Positions 9,289-20,901 of a stretch of DNA of 38,819 bases are shown piece by piece. The stretch spans positions 1 to 38,819 of the forward strand of contig JAUIDY010000056.1 in NCBI GenBank assembly GCA_030428385.1, in the 5' to 3' direction. The translations under genes were made by a program, and so were the position numbers. The first letter of the stretch is position 1, and the number at the start of each line of letters is the position of its first letter. The notes beneath the pieces were generated by a model. The model saw only the letters and a list, made by a program, of their open reading frames with translations, was not told the DNA's origin and did not search any database. The DNA is from Rhodothermia bacterium (lineage in GTDB: Bacteria; Bacteroidota; Rhodothermia; Rhodothermales; JAAAOL01).

Positions 9289-10092
9289 ATGTCTCATTTT
9301 CAAGAAAAGCACCACGCGGCGGTGCTCAAAGCCGCCTTTTCCAAGCTCAAACCGGGCGATATTCTGCTCACCGACGCGGGCAGCGGCCTCAACACCCTCG
9401 TGCAGGTGCTGACCGACATTCCCGCCGGCCATGCGATGTTATACACCGGTCATACGTACCGCCGGTATGCAGGCAAGAAGCATTACGTCATCGATCACCC
9501 TCCGCTGAAAGAACGCAGCGCGCTTGCTCATTTCGAGGACAGCAAAGTCATCCGCGTGATTGGTATTCACTGCAAAAAGCTGTCGGACGCCCAACGCAAG
9601 GTGATGATGGACTTTGCCCGAAGCCTAACGGGACAGGTGGGCTACAATGGCGGAATGCTCATGCTCCAAGGGTTGCGGGCCATCTTGCGATCCGTTGATG
9701 ACCGCCTCCTTACGGGAAAGGCAATGACAGCCAAAGAACTCAAGACGGCCATTATCAAGAAGCTGTACGGCGAACGGCAGGCGGTGGATAGCACCGTGCT
9801 GAAGTATCTCAACCGATGGATTAACGGAACCACGGAGTATGACCGCTCGCTAACCTGTTCGGCCGCCGTGGCCGTGGCGCATGAAATCGTAGGTGCGCCG
9901 ATTACCACGATGACGGCCCGTACAGTGGGCACGCAAGACATCTGGCGGGCCATGCAGCACAAACCCCATCGCTACAAAAAGGCGTTCGACATCAAGTTTG
10001 GCGCTACCAACTTCGACAAGGCGGTGAAGAAGCTGAACAAGGTGGGGGCGCAGCTTCAGAAAAAGGGCATGTCGACGAACACGTTTCGGTAG
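9289..10092 (+). CDS. YiiX/YaeF-type permuted papain-like amidase or peptidase
   Basis: 267 residues from ATG 9289 (MSHFQEKHH). LKPGDILLTDAGSG (about 20-33) followed by IPAGHAMLYTG with His48 matches the N-terminal half of circularly permuted NlpC/P60-like enzymes, where the catalytic His precedes the Cys. The nucleophile candidate is Cys190 in SLTCSAAVAVAHEI. Relatives (YiiX, C92 family) are thiol peptidases or amidases proposed to act on cell-wall peptides or lipids; the actual substrate is unknown. There is no signal peptide, so the enzyme is probably cytoplasmic or needs another route. It lies 17 bp after the lipoprotein gene, and its stop is only 3 bp from the convergent kinase gene. Confidence 0.8.
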   Translation: MSHFQEKHHAAVLKAAFSKLKPGDILLTDAGSGLNTLVQVLTDIPAGHAMLYTGHTYRRYAGKKHYVIDHPPLKERSALAHFEDSKVIRVIGIHCKKLSDAQRKVMMDFARSLTGQVGYNGGMLMLQGLRAILRSVDDRLLTGKAMTAKELKTAIIKKLYGERQAVDSTVLKYLNRWINGTTEYDRSLTCSAAVAVAHEIVGAPITTMTARTVGTQDIWRAMQHKPHRYKKAFDIKFGATNFDKAVKKLNKVGAQLQKKGMSTNTFR

Positions 10093-10095
10093 CTG

Positions 10096-13085
<2,990 letters not shown>

Positions 13086-13089
<4 letters not shown>

Positions 13090-13664
13090 GCGGCGGCTCC
13101 AGCGTCCGGATTCAGGGCGCGGAAAAGGTAGGCTTTGGCGCGGGTCCAGTCGCGGTGCACGGTGCGCACGGAGATATCCATAACTTCCGCGATTTCGTCC
13201 ACCTTCATCCCGCCGAAAAAGCGGTATTCCACAATTTGTCCCAGCCGGGGGCTTTGCTGCGTCAGTCCTTCCAACGCTTCGTCGAGATGCAGCAACTCGG
13301 CGGCTTTTAAGTCGGCGACGGCGAGGCGGTCATCCAGCGTGACGCGGTGCTGTTTGCCGCCGCGTTTCTGGGCGTTACGGCGGCGGGCGTAGTCCACCAG
13401 AATATGCCGCATGGCACGGGCCGCCGTGGCGTAGAAGTGGGCGCGGTTGTTCCACGCTTCGTCCGACTGATCGGCCAGGTTCAGGTAGCACTCGTGCACC
13501 AGCGCCGTTGTGCTCAGCGTGTGGTCGCGGCGTTCGCGCAGCAGGTAGCCATGCGCGATGCGGTGCAGTTCGTCGTACACCAGCGCAAAAAGTTCGTCGA
13601 AGGACGCGGTGTGGCCCGCGCGCAGGTGCGCCAGCAAGGCAGTTACGTCCGAAGAACCTGACAT
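13086..13664 (-). CDS. ECF RNA polymerase sigma factor, kinase-associated type
   Basis: 192 residues from ATG 13664 (MSGSSDVTALLAHL); frames further upstream carry no sigma sequence and cross the promoter. Region 2 runs from about 20 to 95 (FALVYDELHRIAHGYL, the TTALVHECYLNL stretch, then FYATAARAMRHILVDYAR), and region 4 from about 120 to 180 (QIVEYRFFGGMKVDEIAEVM followed by an HTH ending in SVRTVHRDWTRAKAYL). It belongs to the group called sig-70_X6 or ECF-like in annotations. The acidic DAED stretch usual in region 2.2 is replaced by LSTTALVHE with Thr52-Thr53, as expected for sigma factors activated by phosphorylation. Its stop overlaps the start of the kinase gene by 4 bp. Confidence 0.93.
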
Positions 13665-13709
13665 ACGAAAAGGTGGGAGCATCCGAAGCCATTCGCGAGA
13701 GGGCGGGCG

Positions 13710-13749
13710 TAAAAATACTATGGATGGGCAGGGGAAACAACTTTGGGAG
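13710..13749 (-). promoter_or_regulatory. Promoter of the sigma/kinase operon, shared motif copy A
   Basis: On the minus strand TTG (13740-13738) and TATTTTTA (13717-13710) fit the TTG / TAnnTTTG consensus with a 20-nt spacer. The surrounding 20 bases CTCCCAAAGTTGTTTCCCCT (13749-13730) recur exactly upstream of the lipoprotein gene. The sigma start ATG is about 46 bp downstream of the -7 element. Confidence 0.55.
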
Positions 13750-13782
13750 GTGCAAGCGTTGGGCACGCAACTAACGGGGAAA

Positions 13783-14490
13783 CTAAAAGGCGCCAAACAC
13801 CATGCTAATCGAGGCGACAGGTTGTTTGAATTCCGGGGCGTATCCTGCATAACCGGTCAAGCGAATGGGGCCCAGGCTTCCATCAGGAGACCGCCCGACC
13901 AGGGTGTGTTGGATGCCTATGGACGAGACGAGGAAACCGTTATAGCGGTATTCAGCTGGGGGTTCTTCCCGGTAGCGAACATCCACATCATAGATGGCAT
14001 AATGACGCTGGTACATTACCCCTATCGCCATGTCCCCCCATCGACTTTTTACAATGCGGCGTTGCAGCAAAATCGCCTGCCCGCCAGCAAGGGAAAACGA
14101 AGCCGTCAGAAAATAGCCCCGGCTCATGTTCACGGTGGCATCTACGCCTGCCATGGCAATGCCGAGGGTGGCCGACAAGGCAAACCCGCGCTTCGAGTAG
14201 TGGCTCAGATAAAAGCCGCCGCCCCGTGCATAGGAGTTTGCGGGTTCTATGTCTGCCACCAGCGCGCCTTCGCCAATCCATCGTTCTTTTGCTGATTCAA
14301 GAAGCACGCCTTGGGGCCGGAACGATTCCGCAGCCGCCACACCCCAGCCATTTCTCCGGTTTGTTGGGAATTTGTATTTGGTAGGATACGAGGCTTCGTG
14401 AAACACCAACGTGTCACTCATCGGAACGTGCATGGCACACCCTGGCAGAAGGGCCAAAAGCACGAACCCGGTTAACAGCGTGTACTTCAT
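13783..14490 (-). CDS. Lipoprotein of unknown function, possible beta-barrel-like
   Basis: ATG 14490 starts MKYTLLTGFVLLALLPGCAM, a lipoprotein signal with the lipobox LLPGC and Cys18, giving 235 residues. The frame extends upstream to 14616 but that would cross the promoter motif. The mature part has alternating aromatic/glycine strands (GGGFYLSHYSKRGFALSA, GYFLTASFSLAGGQA, IGVMYQRHYAIYDVDV, IRLTGYAGYAPEF) ending SISMVFGAF, which looks like an outer-membrane beta-strand protein. I recognise no family. It shares a promoter motif with the sigma/kinase pair immediately downstream, so it may be a target or accessory of that regulator. Confidence 0.7.
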   Translation of the reverse strand: MKYTLLTGFVLLALLPGCAMHVPMSDTLVFHEASYPTKYKFPTNRRNGWGVAAAESFRPQGVLLESAKERWIGEGALVADIEPANSYARGGGFYLSHYSKRGFALSATLGIAMAGVDATVNMSRGYFLTASFSLAGGQAILLQRRIVKSRWGDMAIGVMYQRHYAIYDVDVRYREEPPAEYRYNGFLVSSIGIQHTLVGRSPDGSLGPIRLTGYAGYAPEFKQPVASISMVFGAF

Positions 14491-14558
14491 CCTGTGCTTT
14501 GAGGAAATCGCTGACATTGAAAGAGGAGGCGACGAAGCCCGTTCAAAAGGGGCACAAC

Positions 14559-14598
14559 AGAAAATACTACTAAAGGGTAGGGGAAACAACTTTGGGAG
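14559..14598 (-). promoter_or_regulatory. Promoter of the lipoprotein gene, shared motif copy B
   Basis: Minus-strand TTG (14589-14587) and TATTTTCT (14566-14559) with a 20-nt spacer. It lies within the same 20-base block as copy A (14598-14579) plus the shared TAGTATTTT stretch. Both copies keep the same 9-nt gap between the two conserved blocks, giving an exact 849-bp offset throughout. Confidence 0.55.
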
Positions 14599-14765
14599 AA
14601 TCATGCGTACCAGCACGGGTCCCTCTTCGTTGTTTTACAGCGGCTTCGGTTGACAGATCGTGGGGCCTTTTTACGCTTATATCAGTACATCGCAGCCCTC
14701 GAAGTCCTAGATGTGATCCTCTGCTCCTTCCTTTTCGTTCCTCAACCCAATCTGGCAACGCTGTT

Positions 14766-15716
14766 ATGAAGTCTCCTTGCGCTTTTGTGTTGAATATCCG
14801 TTTCTCGTCCCTCTGGCTGGTGCTGATGGCGCTGATGTTTGCCGTTCCCGGACAGGACACCGTGGCGCAAACCAAAAAGCTGCGCGTGGCGGTTGTCGAT
14901 TTTGAAGACCGCACCAACCAGACCTTTGGGTTTGGCGGGCGCAGCAAACACCCCGGCGAAGGCGTGGCCGACATGCTGGCGACCGCGCTTTTTCAGGCAG
15001 GCAACTATGACGTGATTGAGCGTGACCGCCTCGCTGACCTTTTGGCCGAGCAGGACCTGGGGCAGGCGGGCATCGTCACGCCCGAGAGCGCCGCCGAGGT
15101 GGGCAAGGTGCTGGGCGTGGATGCGCTGGTGTTTGGCGTGGTGACCGAGTTTGGCTACAAAGAACGCGACACCGGCGGCGTGACAGACCGACTGGGCGTA
15201 GGCATTTCGTCCACCACCGCTGTCATCGCTGTGGATGTGCGCATCGTTAACTCGTCTACGGCCCAACTGCTTGCTGCCGACAATGTGCGCAAGGAAGAAA
15301 GCAAGCGCGGCCTGCGCCTGCGCACCACCGAACTGCGCTTCGACACCCAGAGCGACTTCGATGAGTCGCTCGTGGGCGAGGTGACGCGCGAGGCGGTAGA
15401 AGCCATCGTGGATCTAATGGATGACAACCGGGGCGGCATTCAGTGGTCGGCCACCGTCATCACATTTAACAACGGCTCGGTGTTCATTAACGCCGGAGCC
15501 AACGGCGGCGTGGAGGTGGGCGATACGTTTGTGGTGATGCGCGGCGGCGAAGCCCTCATCGACCCGGACACCGGCCTCAACCTCGGCTCGGTGGAGCAGG
15601 AAGTGGGCCGCATCGAGGTGACCAACAACCTTATCGGCGATGGGGCGGCCTCGCAATGCCGCGTCGTCTCCGGCTCCGACTTCCAGCGCGGCGACATCGT
15701 GCGGACGGTGAATTAA
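14766..15716 (+). CDS. CsgG/HfaB-family outer-membrane protein
   Basis: 316 residues from ATG 14766 (MKSPCAFVLNIRF). It has an export signal ending near TVAQT but, unlike classical CsgG, no obvious lipobox cysteine. The block KLRVAVVDFEDRTNQ, the LATALFQAGNYDVIERDRL stretch, then the AAEVGKVLGVDALVFGVVTEF segment is the CsgG domain core, followed by the strand region containing VDVRIVNSSTAQLL. The C-terminal 90 residues (INAGANGGVEVGDTFVVMR, then DPDTGLNLGS and VGRIEVTN) match the FlgT-C-like domain often attached to these proteins. CsgG proteins form outer-membrane export pores for curli-type fibres or act as periplasmic assembly factors; no curli genes are adjacent, so the role is open. It is convergent with the second kinase gene. 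Confidence 0.85.
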   Translation: MKSPCAFVLNIRFSSLWLVLMALMFAVPGQDTVAQTKKLRVAVVDFEDRTNQTFGFGGRSKHPGEGVADMLATALFQAGNYDVIERDRLADLLAEQDLGQAGIVTPESAAEVGKVLGVDALVFGVVTEFGYKERDTGGVTDRLGVGISSTTAVIAVDVRIVNSSTAQLLAADNVRKEESKRGLRLRTTELRFDTQSDFDESLVGEVTREAVEAIVDLMDDNRGGIQWSATVITFNNGSVFINAGANGGVEVGDTFVVMRGGEALIDPDTGLNLGSVEQEVGRIEVTNNLIGDGAASQCRVVSGSDFQRGDIVRTVN

Positions 15717-15756
15717 TTTCGGGGCCCGTATTTAGGGGCGAGAGAGGCGAAATAGG

Positions 15757-18576
15757 CTAGGGCGTTGTGGAAGCGGCCACAGGCAATTGCTCCTGGTATT
15801 CCACCATGCGCTGGGTGCGCCAGTTCGTTGCGCCGAGGGCGTTGCGGAGGACCTGCACCGCTTCGGCAAGCAAGGCGGTTGCTTCTTCCAGATGCCCTTG
15901 TGCCGCCCGCGTGGCTCCGAGTTCCCCTTTGGCTTCCGCAATGGCCCAGTGGTCGGCGTCCATCACATCCTGGCGCAGGGCCAGCGCTTCGCGGGCGAAG
16001 GATTCCGCCTGCTGAAACCGTCCTCGGTCGCGCAGCAAGCGCCCAAAATGGAGCACGGCGGTGGAGCGGCGCACCTGATCGTCCGGGAAGGCGTCGAGGA
16101 TAGCGAGGGCGTCTTCAAACAGCCGCTGGGACTCGGCGAGGTTGCCTTTGTCGTGCTGCAGCATCGCCAGCCGGGTGAGGTCGGCGGCTACTTCGGAGTG
16201 GTCGGGGCCATACACGGCTTCGTCGATGGCGAGGGCCTTGCGGTAGAGCGAGTCGGCGTCGTCGAGTTTGCCCTGCGTGTGCAGCAGGGCGGCGAGGTTC
16301 AGGTACGACACGGCGAGGCTTGGGTGGGTGGTGCCCAGCGCCTCTTCCTTGATCTGGAGCGCCTGACGCTGCAACTCCTCCGCTGCACCAAGGTCGCCCC
16401 GTTGCTCCCGCACCAGCGCGAGGTTGTTCAGCGTCTTGCCCACATCTGGGTGCCGGTCGCCGAGGATCACCCGCTGGATATCGAGCGCTTGTTGATAGAG
16501 CGAGTCGGCGGCTTCATAGGCACCCTGATCATCTTTCAATGCGGCGAAGTTGTTCAGGATGGTGGCCACTCCGGTATGGCGTTCACCCATCACCCGGCGG
16601 GCCAGGCTCAGGGTTTCGAGGTACAGCGATTCGGCGGCGGGGTAGTTGCGCTCATGGCGGCGGAGCAGCGCCAAACTCGTCATGGTTTCCACGATATCCT
16701 CGTGCATCGTGCCGAAGGCTGACTGCTGCAAGGTAAGGGCGGTCTGGTAAAGCGAGTCGGCGGTGGCAAACTGTTCGTTCCGCTGATACAAAAGCCCCAT
16801 TTGGGCAAGGATGCGCGCTTTTTCGGGCAGGGCATCGGGGAGGGGGTCCAGCAGCGTCAGGGCGGTGTCGTAAGCAGACCGTGCCTCGTCGTAGGTGCCC
16901 ATGCTGGTGTGGACATCGCCGAGGTAGCGCCACGTCTCGGCCTGCTCCACCGGCGTGCTTTGGGCCGTCGTCTGGCTGAGGGCGACGGCGGCCTGTAGAA
17001 GCGGAAGCCCCTGCTCATACAACCCCAATCGCTCATAGACGCGCCCGATGGTTTGCAACATCTGGGCCTGCACCTCGGGCTGGGTGGATAAGGCTACCTC
17101 GGCCTGCCGGGCACCCCGGTCCAGCAACTCGCGGGCGGTGACGGCTTCGCCCCGCGCCTCGTCCGGGTCCGAAACCTCAAAGAGATGGATCAGAAACTCG
17201 GAGACCTCGTGCGCCTTGTTGGCTTCCTGCTGGGCCCGGTTGCGTTCGTGGGTCACACGGGTGGTATACACCACTGCGAACAATAGCAGCAGGACCACAA
17301 ACGCCATCCCCGCTCCCACGCCGGCCCAGTGCCGCCGCATGAACTTGCGCACCCGGTACATCGCCGAGCCGCGCCGCGCTTCTACGGGCAGGGCCTCCAG
17401 GTACCGCGCCACATCGTCCACGAAGGCACCGACCGAGGCATACCGCTCCTCCGGTTCTTTGCGCAGCGCTTTGAGCAGCACCGCATCAAGGTCGCCTGCC
17501 AGCAGGCGTCGCAACCCCTGCACATCCACCGACCGATCCCGCGACACCTGGGCTGGGGTGATGGTGGTTTTCTGCGTACCCCGCGTGTGTTCTTCGGTGC
17601 GCAGGACAATGGTGCTGGGGCGGGCAGGCTCTTGCTCGCACACGGCCCGCTCCACCTCGTACGTCGAGGTGGTGTCTACCTGATACGGCTTGTGCCCCGT
17701 CAGGAGGCGGTAGAGCACGACGCCCAGTTGGTAGACATCCGTGGCGGTGGTGATGCGCTGCCCCCGGATTTGCTCGGGTGCGGCATAGTCGGGTGTTAGC
17801 CAGCGCTGTCCGGTTTGGGTGGTAGAGGTTGAAGGTGCGTCGAGCAGCGGGTCGCCCGAGAACACCTTGGCAATACCAAAATCGAGCAGCTTTACCGTGC
17901 CCTCGGCGGTCACGAGAATGTTGGAAGGCTTGAGGTCGCGGTGGATGACGAGGTTTTGATGGGCATATTGCACCGCCGCCCCCACGTCCATAAACAGCCG
18001 CAGCCGCTGTCGAACAGAAAGAGCCTGCTCGTTACCATAGGTATCGATGGGTTGGCCTTCCACATACTCCATCACAAAATACGGCCGGTTCGTTTCTGTG
18101 ACGCCGCCCCCATACAGGCGGGCAATATGCGGGTGATTCAACGAGGCCAGGATTTGCCGCTCGGCCAGGAAGCGCTGCACGCGTTCGTCGGCTTCATCGG
18201 CGGTGCCGCCCCGGATAATCTTGAGGGCTACCTGCTGGGCAAACTGCCCGTCGGCGCGTTCGGCCAGATAGACAGTGCTCATGCCGCCGCGCCCTACCTC
18301 GCGCAGAATGCGGTACGGCCCGATGCGTTCGGGAGGCACCACTTCGCGGTCCATCCGGGCCACCAGGGGCGAGACGAACTTGTCCGAGAGGCCTTCGAAG
18401 AATCCGGTGGCGTCGCCGTCGGCGGCCAGCAGCGAAAGCACTTCGCGGTGAATAAGCGGGTTTTTAGCGTGTAGCTCGGCCAAAAAAGCCGGTCGCTCGG
18501 CTTCGGGGAGGTTTAGAACGTCCTCGAAACGCGCTTCTATTTCGTCCCACTGATCGTTTGCCATAAGCCCGGTCAT
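15757..18576 (-). CDS. Membrane Ser/Thr protein kinase with C-terminal TPR array (second copy)
   Basis: 939 residues from ATG 18576; ATG 18564 (MANDQWDEIEARF) is an equally good start. Same plan as the kinase at 10096-13089: glycine loop GRGGMSTVY at 95-103, Lys119 in VALK, HRDLKPSN at 212-219, DFG at 232-234, one membrane helix near 415-435, then about a dozen TPR units with repeated YEAADSLYQQALDIQ-type motifs up to the end. It is the paralogue of the first kinase; the regions flanking the kinase core and the TPR arrays differ clearly, so the two probably sense different inputs. It follows the second ECF sigma gene by 77 bp on the same strand. Unlike the first pair, the genes do not overlap. 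Confidence 0.95.
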   Translation of the reverse strand: MTGLMANDQWDEIEARFEDVLNLPEAERPAFLAELHAKNPLIHREVLSLLAADGDATGFFEGLSDKFVSPLVARMDREVVPPERIGPYRILREVGRGGMSTVYLAERADGQFAQQVALKIIRGGTADEADERVQRFLAERQILASLNHPHIARLYGGGVTETNRPYFVMEYVEGQPIDTYGNEQALSVRQRLRLFMDVGAAVQYAHQNLVIHRDLKPSNILVTAEGTVKLLDFGIAKVFSGDPLLDAPSTSTTQTGQRWLTPDYAAPEQIRGQRITTATDVYQLGVVLYRLLTGHKPYQVDTTSTYEVERAVCEQEPARPSTIVLRTEEHTRGTQKTTITPAQVSRDRSVDVQGLRRLLAGDLDAVLLKALRKEPEERYASVGAFVDDVARYLEALPVEARRGSAMYRVRKFMRRHWAGVGAGMAFVVLLLLFAVVYTTRVTHERNRAQQEANKAHEVSEFLIHLFEVSDPDEARGEAVTARELLDRGARQAEVALSTQPEVQAQMLQTIGRVYERLGLYEQGLPLLQAAVALSQTTAQSTPVEQAETWRYLGDVHTSMGTYDEARSAYDTALTLLDPLPDALPEKARILAQMGLLYQRNEQFATADSLYQTALTLQQSAFGTMHEDIVETMTSLALLRRHERNYPAAESLYLETLSLARRVMGERHTGVATILNNFAALKDDQGAYEAADSLYQQALDIQRVILGDRHPDVGKTLNNLALVREQRGDLGAAEELQRQALQIKEEALGTTHPSLAVSYLNLAALLHTQGKLDDADSLYRKALAIDEAVYGPDHSEVAADLTRLAMLQHDKGNLAESQRLFEDALAILDAFPDDQVRRSTAVLHFGRLLRDRGRFQQAESFAREALALRQDVMDADHWAIAEAKGELGATRAAQGHLEEATALLAEAVQVLRNALGATNWRTQRMVEYQEQLPVAASTTP

Positions 18577-18653
18577 TCAACGGCAGCCAGGGCGGGTAAC
18601 CGACGATATGGTAAACAAAAAAACTGTAAATAAGCAAAGTCGAAACGGGGCGG

Positions 18654-19241
18654 CTACGCGTCGTCACTTTCCGCGATTTCCCGGTAGAGCCACGCCCGCG
18701 CCATCTTCCATCCGCGCTTGACGGTTGCGGGCGAAAGGTCGAGCACGGCGGCGGTCTCCTCGATGGTCATCCCGGCAAAAAAACGGCATTCGACGATCTG
18801 GCTTTTGCGCTCGTCGCGGGCTTCGAGCCGCTTCAGGGCTTCGTCCAGCGCAATGAGTTCTTCGGCTTCCTGATCCGATACTTGTAACTCATCATTAAAC
18901 GGCACCCGCTGCTGGTCGCCGCCGCGCTTTTGACGGCCTTTGGAGCGGGCATGGTCGAGCAAGACATACCGCATGGCTTTGGCCGCCACCCGCATAAAAT
19001 GCTTACGACTTTCGAGGTCGAGTTGCACCCCATCGGAGAGGCGGAGGTAGGCCTCATGGACGAGGGCAGTCGTGTTCAGGGTGTGGTCGCCTTGCCAGCG
19101 TACCCGCTGTTTGTGCGCCAGGTCGCGCAGTTCGCTGTAGACGAGCGAGAGGAGGCGGTCGAGGGCGCTCTGGTTCCCGTCGCCAAGCTCACCGAGCAGG
19201 CGGGTTATTTCATGAGGAGGGGCAGCCATAGGTATTGCCAT
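18654..19241 (-). CDS. ECF RNA polymerase sigma factor, kinase-associated type (second copy)
   Basis: 195 residues from ATG 19241 (MAIPMAAPPHEITRLL; ATG 19229 is also possible). Region 2: LLSLVYSELRDLAHKQR, the TTALVHEAYLRL stretch, then FMRVAAKAMRYVLLDHAR. Region 4: SQIVECRFFAGMTIEETA followed by the HTH LDLSPATVKRGWKMARAWLY. It is the paralogue of the sigma factor at 13086-13664, and again region 2.2 lacks the acidic DAED motif and has LNTTALVHE with Thr57-Thr58. Upstream, the divergent sigma-70-like gene starts 199 bp away, so the two probably have their promoters in the shared gap 19242-19440. The shared promoter block seen at 13730 and 14579 is not present here. Confidence 0.93.
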   Translation of the reverse strand: MAIPMAAPPHEITRLLGELGDGNQSALDRLLSLVYSELRDLAHKQRVRWQGDHTLNTTALVHEAYLRLSDGVQLDLESRKHFMRVAAKAMRYVLLDHARSKGRQKRGGDQQRVPFNDELQVSDQEAEELIALDEALKRLEARDERKSQIVECRFFAGMTIEETAAVLDLSPATVKRGWKMARAWLYREIAESDDA

Positions 19242-19440
19242 TTGCGGCAAAAAAGGTGGGTTCGTTCCTGCACCTGAATATACACGATTGCCTGTAAAGG
19301 TAGGGCGTGCGTATCCAAAAGCCGACTCAACAAAAAAAATACATGTTGGTGAGCCGTTAGAAAAGAAAAGGGCGAAGAAAGAAAAGGAGGCCCCTCGCAA
19401 GCCTCTGCCTCACCCCCGAACCACCGCCTCGGCTTGTCTT

Positions 19441-20055
19441 ATGTTATTCTACTTACAACGTATTGCGAAGCAACTCCCCTTTCATCTAGAAGATGTCGAC
19501 GCTGCCAATGCCCTTTTTGTACGTTGGCATGCTGAGCGGAAGCCCGAAGACAAGAAGCTGGTTGATATCTGGACCTATTGCTTCATCTATCGCTACTTCT
19601 TGATGAAGTTCGTAGAAGGGGACAAGGGTGTGGCGATGGATCCCTTGATTACCCGGACGTTTGGGGCCATCCACCGGGGACAGGAGGCGGTGCAGCAACC
19701 CGACCGGTATGCCAGTTGGGTGAGCAAGCTCTGCAAACATGCCTTTATCAATTACCTCCGCATCGACCGGTATTATGAGGCGATGGGGGAGGATTTTCAG
19801 GCGCTGCCTGCCCCGCCTGCGGGCCCATATGACGTATCCATGATCCGGCACTCGTTGCACGAAGCCATTGCCTCGCTGCCCCTTTTCTTGCGCGACATCG
19901 CAACCATGCGTCTGGTGGATAACCTGTCCTACGACGAGATGCAGGAGGCCACGGGAAAAGAACTACCGATCCTGCGCTCGTACACCAACAAAGCCATGCG
20001 GCACCTACGCAACAACGGCGGCTTGCACCGGCTCTACAAAGAACTTTACTCCTAA
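19441..20055 (+). CDS. Sigma-70-like RNA polymerase sigma factor
   Basis: 204 residues from ATG 19441 (MLFYLQRIAKQ). An in-frame extension back to 19288 is Lys/Pro-rich and overlaps the region needed for promoters, so I do not favour it. The central part (TYCFIYRYFLMKFVEG, then RYASWVSKLCKHAFINYLR) has the helical pattern of sigma region 2. The C-terminal part (ASLPLFLRDIATMRLVDNL, then SYDEMQEATG and a helix ending TNKAMRHLRNN) looks like a region-4 helix-turn-helix. It is more divergent than the two ECF factors, with no kinase next to it. It is divergent from the second sigma/kinase module, and its stop overlaps the convergent idi gene by 4 bp. Confidence 0.7.
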   Translation: MLFYLQRIAKQLPFHLEDVDAANALFVRWHAERKPEDKKLVDIWTYCFIYRYFLMKFVEGDKGVAMDPLITRTFGAIHRGQEAVQQPDRYASWVSKLCKHAFINYLRIDRYYEAMGEDFQALPAPPAGPYDVSMIRHSLHEAIASLPLFLRDIATMRLVDNLSYDEMQEATGKELPILRSYTNKAMRHLRNNGGLHRLYKELYS

Positions 20056-20594
20056 TTGCTGTTAAGGAGCGGGTGTGCGGCGACGTGGGCCAACACCCGG
20101 TCTATCACCAGTCGAAACCAGTACGTGTAGGCTTCCGGGTGGGCGGCGATATCGGCTTGGAGCGCTGCCGGACTTACCCATTTCCAGGCCGCCACTTCGG
20201 TAGGATGCGGCACCGGCTCGCCGTCGTAGTGGCCGATGAGTACGTGGTCGTATTCATGTTCGTACAGGGCGTCGCCGAGTTGAATTTTGTAGACGAAGCC
20301 AAAGAGGGGACGCACCGGGCAGTCGAACCCCATTTCTTCTTGCAGGCGGCGATGGGCGGCGGCTTCCACGGGCTCGCCGGGACGGGGATGGCTGCAGCAG
20401 GTGTTGGACCACAGCCCGCCCGAATGGTACTTGTCGGGGTGGCGCTGTTGGAGCAGGAGCCGCCCTTCGCTATCGAAGACAAACACAGAAAAGGCCCGGT
20501 GCAGCGTACCGTCCCGGTGGACCTGCACCTTGTCGCCTACCCCCACGGGTTCGTCTTGATCATTGACTAAAAGTACCGGATCAGAAACAGGCAT
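20052..20594 (-). CDS. idi: Isopentenyl-diphosphate delta-isomerase, type I
   Basis: Interconverts IPP and DMAPP in isoprenoid synthesis. 180 residues, the usual length. The Nudix-type fold is clear: LHRAFSVFVFDSEGRLLLQQ, SGGLWSNTCCSHPRPGE with the catalytic-site Cys in NTCCSHP, AAAHRRLQEEMGFDC, and the metal-binding/catalytic Glu region YEHEYDHVLIG. It stands alone on the minus strand between a sigma factor gene (convergent, 4-bp overlap) and smc (divergent, 307 bp away). Confidence 0.95.
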   Translation of the reverse strand: MPVSDPVLLVNDQDEPVGVGDKVQVHRDGTLHRAFSVFVFDSEGRLLLQQRHPDKYHSGGLWSNTCCSHPRPGEPVEAAAHRRLQEEMGFDCPVRPLFGFVYKIQLGDALYEHEYDHVLIGHYDGEPVPHPTEVAAWKWVSPAALQADIAAHPEAYTYWFRLVIDRVLAHVAAHPLLNSN

Positions 20595-20901
20595 GAGGGG
20601 CGGTGGCGGAAGGTGTCAGTGGCGCGAGAAGATCGTTAAGCGCCGGGAAGCCCAAACAGTTCTGCACAGATCGTCCAAATCCCGTAACACGTTGGCTGGG
20701 TGTTGCAGGCTTGATTTGCTGGAACAATAACAGCCATCGAGTTGCGATATTTACGAAAGGAAGAGGGTTAAGATGTTTGTTTATAAGGACTTGGATTGGT
20801 AATAGTGATTTGTTTTTAATGTGGAAAACTCAGCCTTGCAAAACGGCGTTTATCTGCCGTAATTGATAACAATAAGGTTTTTTACCCCACACCCCGCCCG
20901 T
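20595..20901. other. Intergenic region between idi and smc
   Basis: 307-bp divergent gap with an AT-rich right half (about 20740-20885), which should hold the promoters of idi and smc. I could not find a match to the TTG / TAnnTTTG pattern with acceptable spacing. No gene or RNA is seen. Confidence 0.4.
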
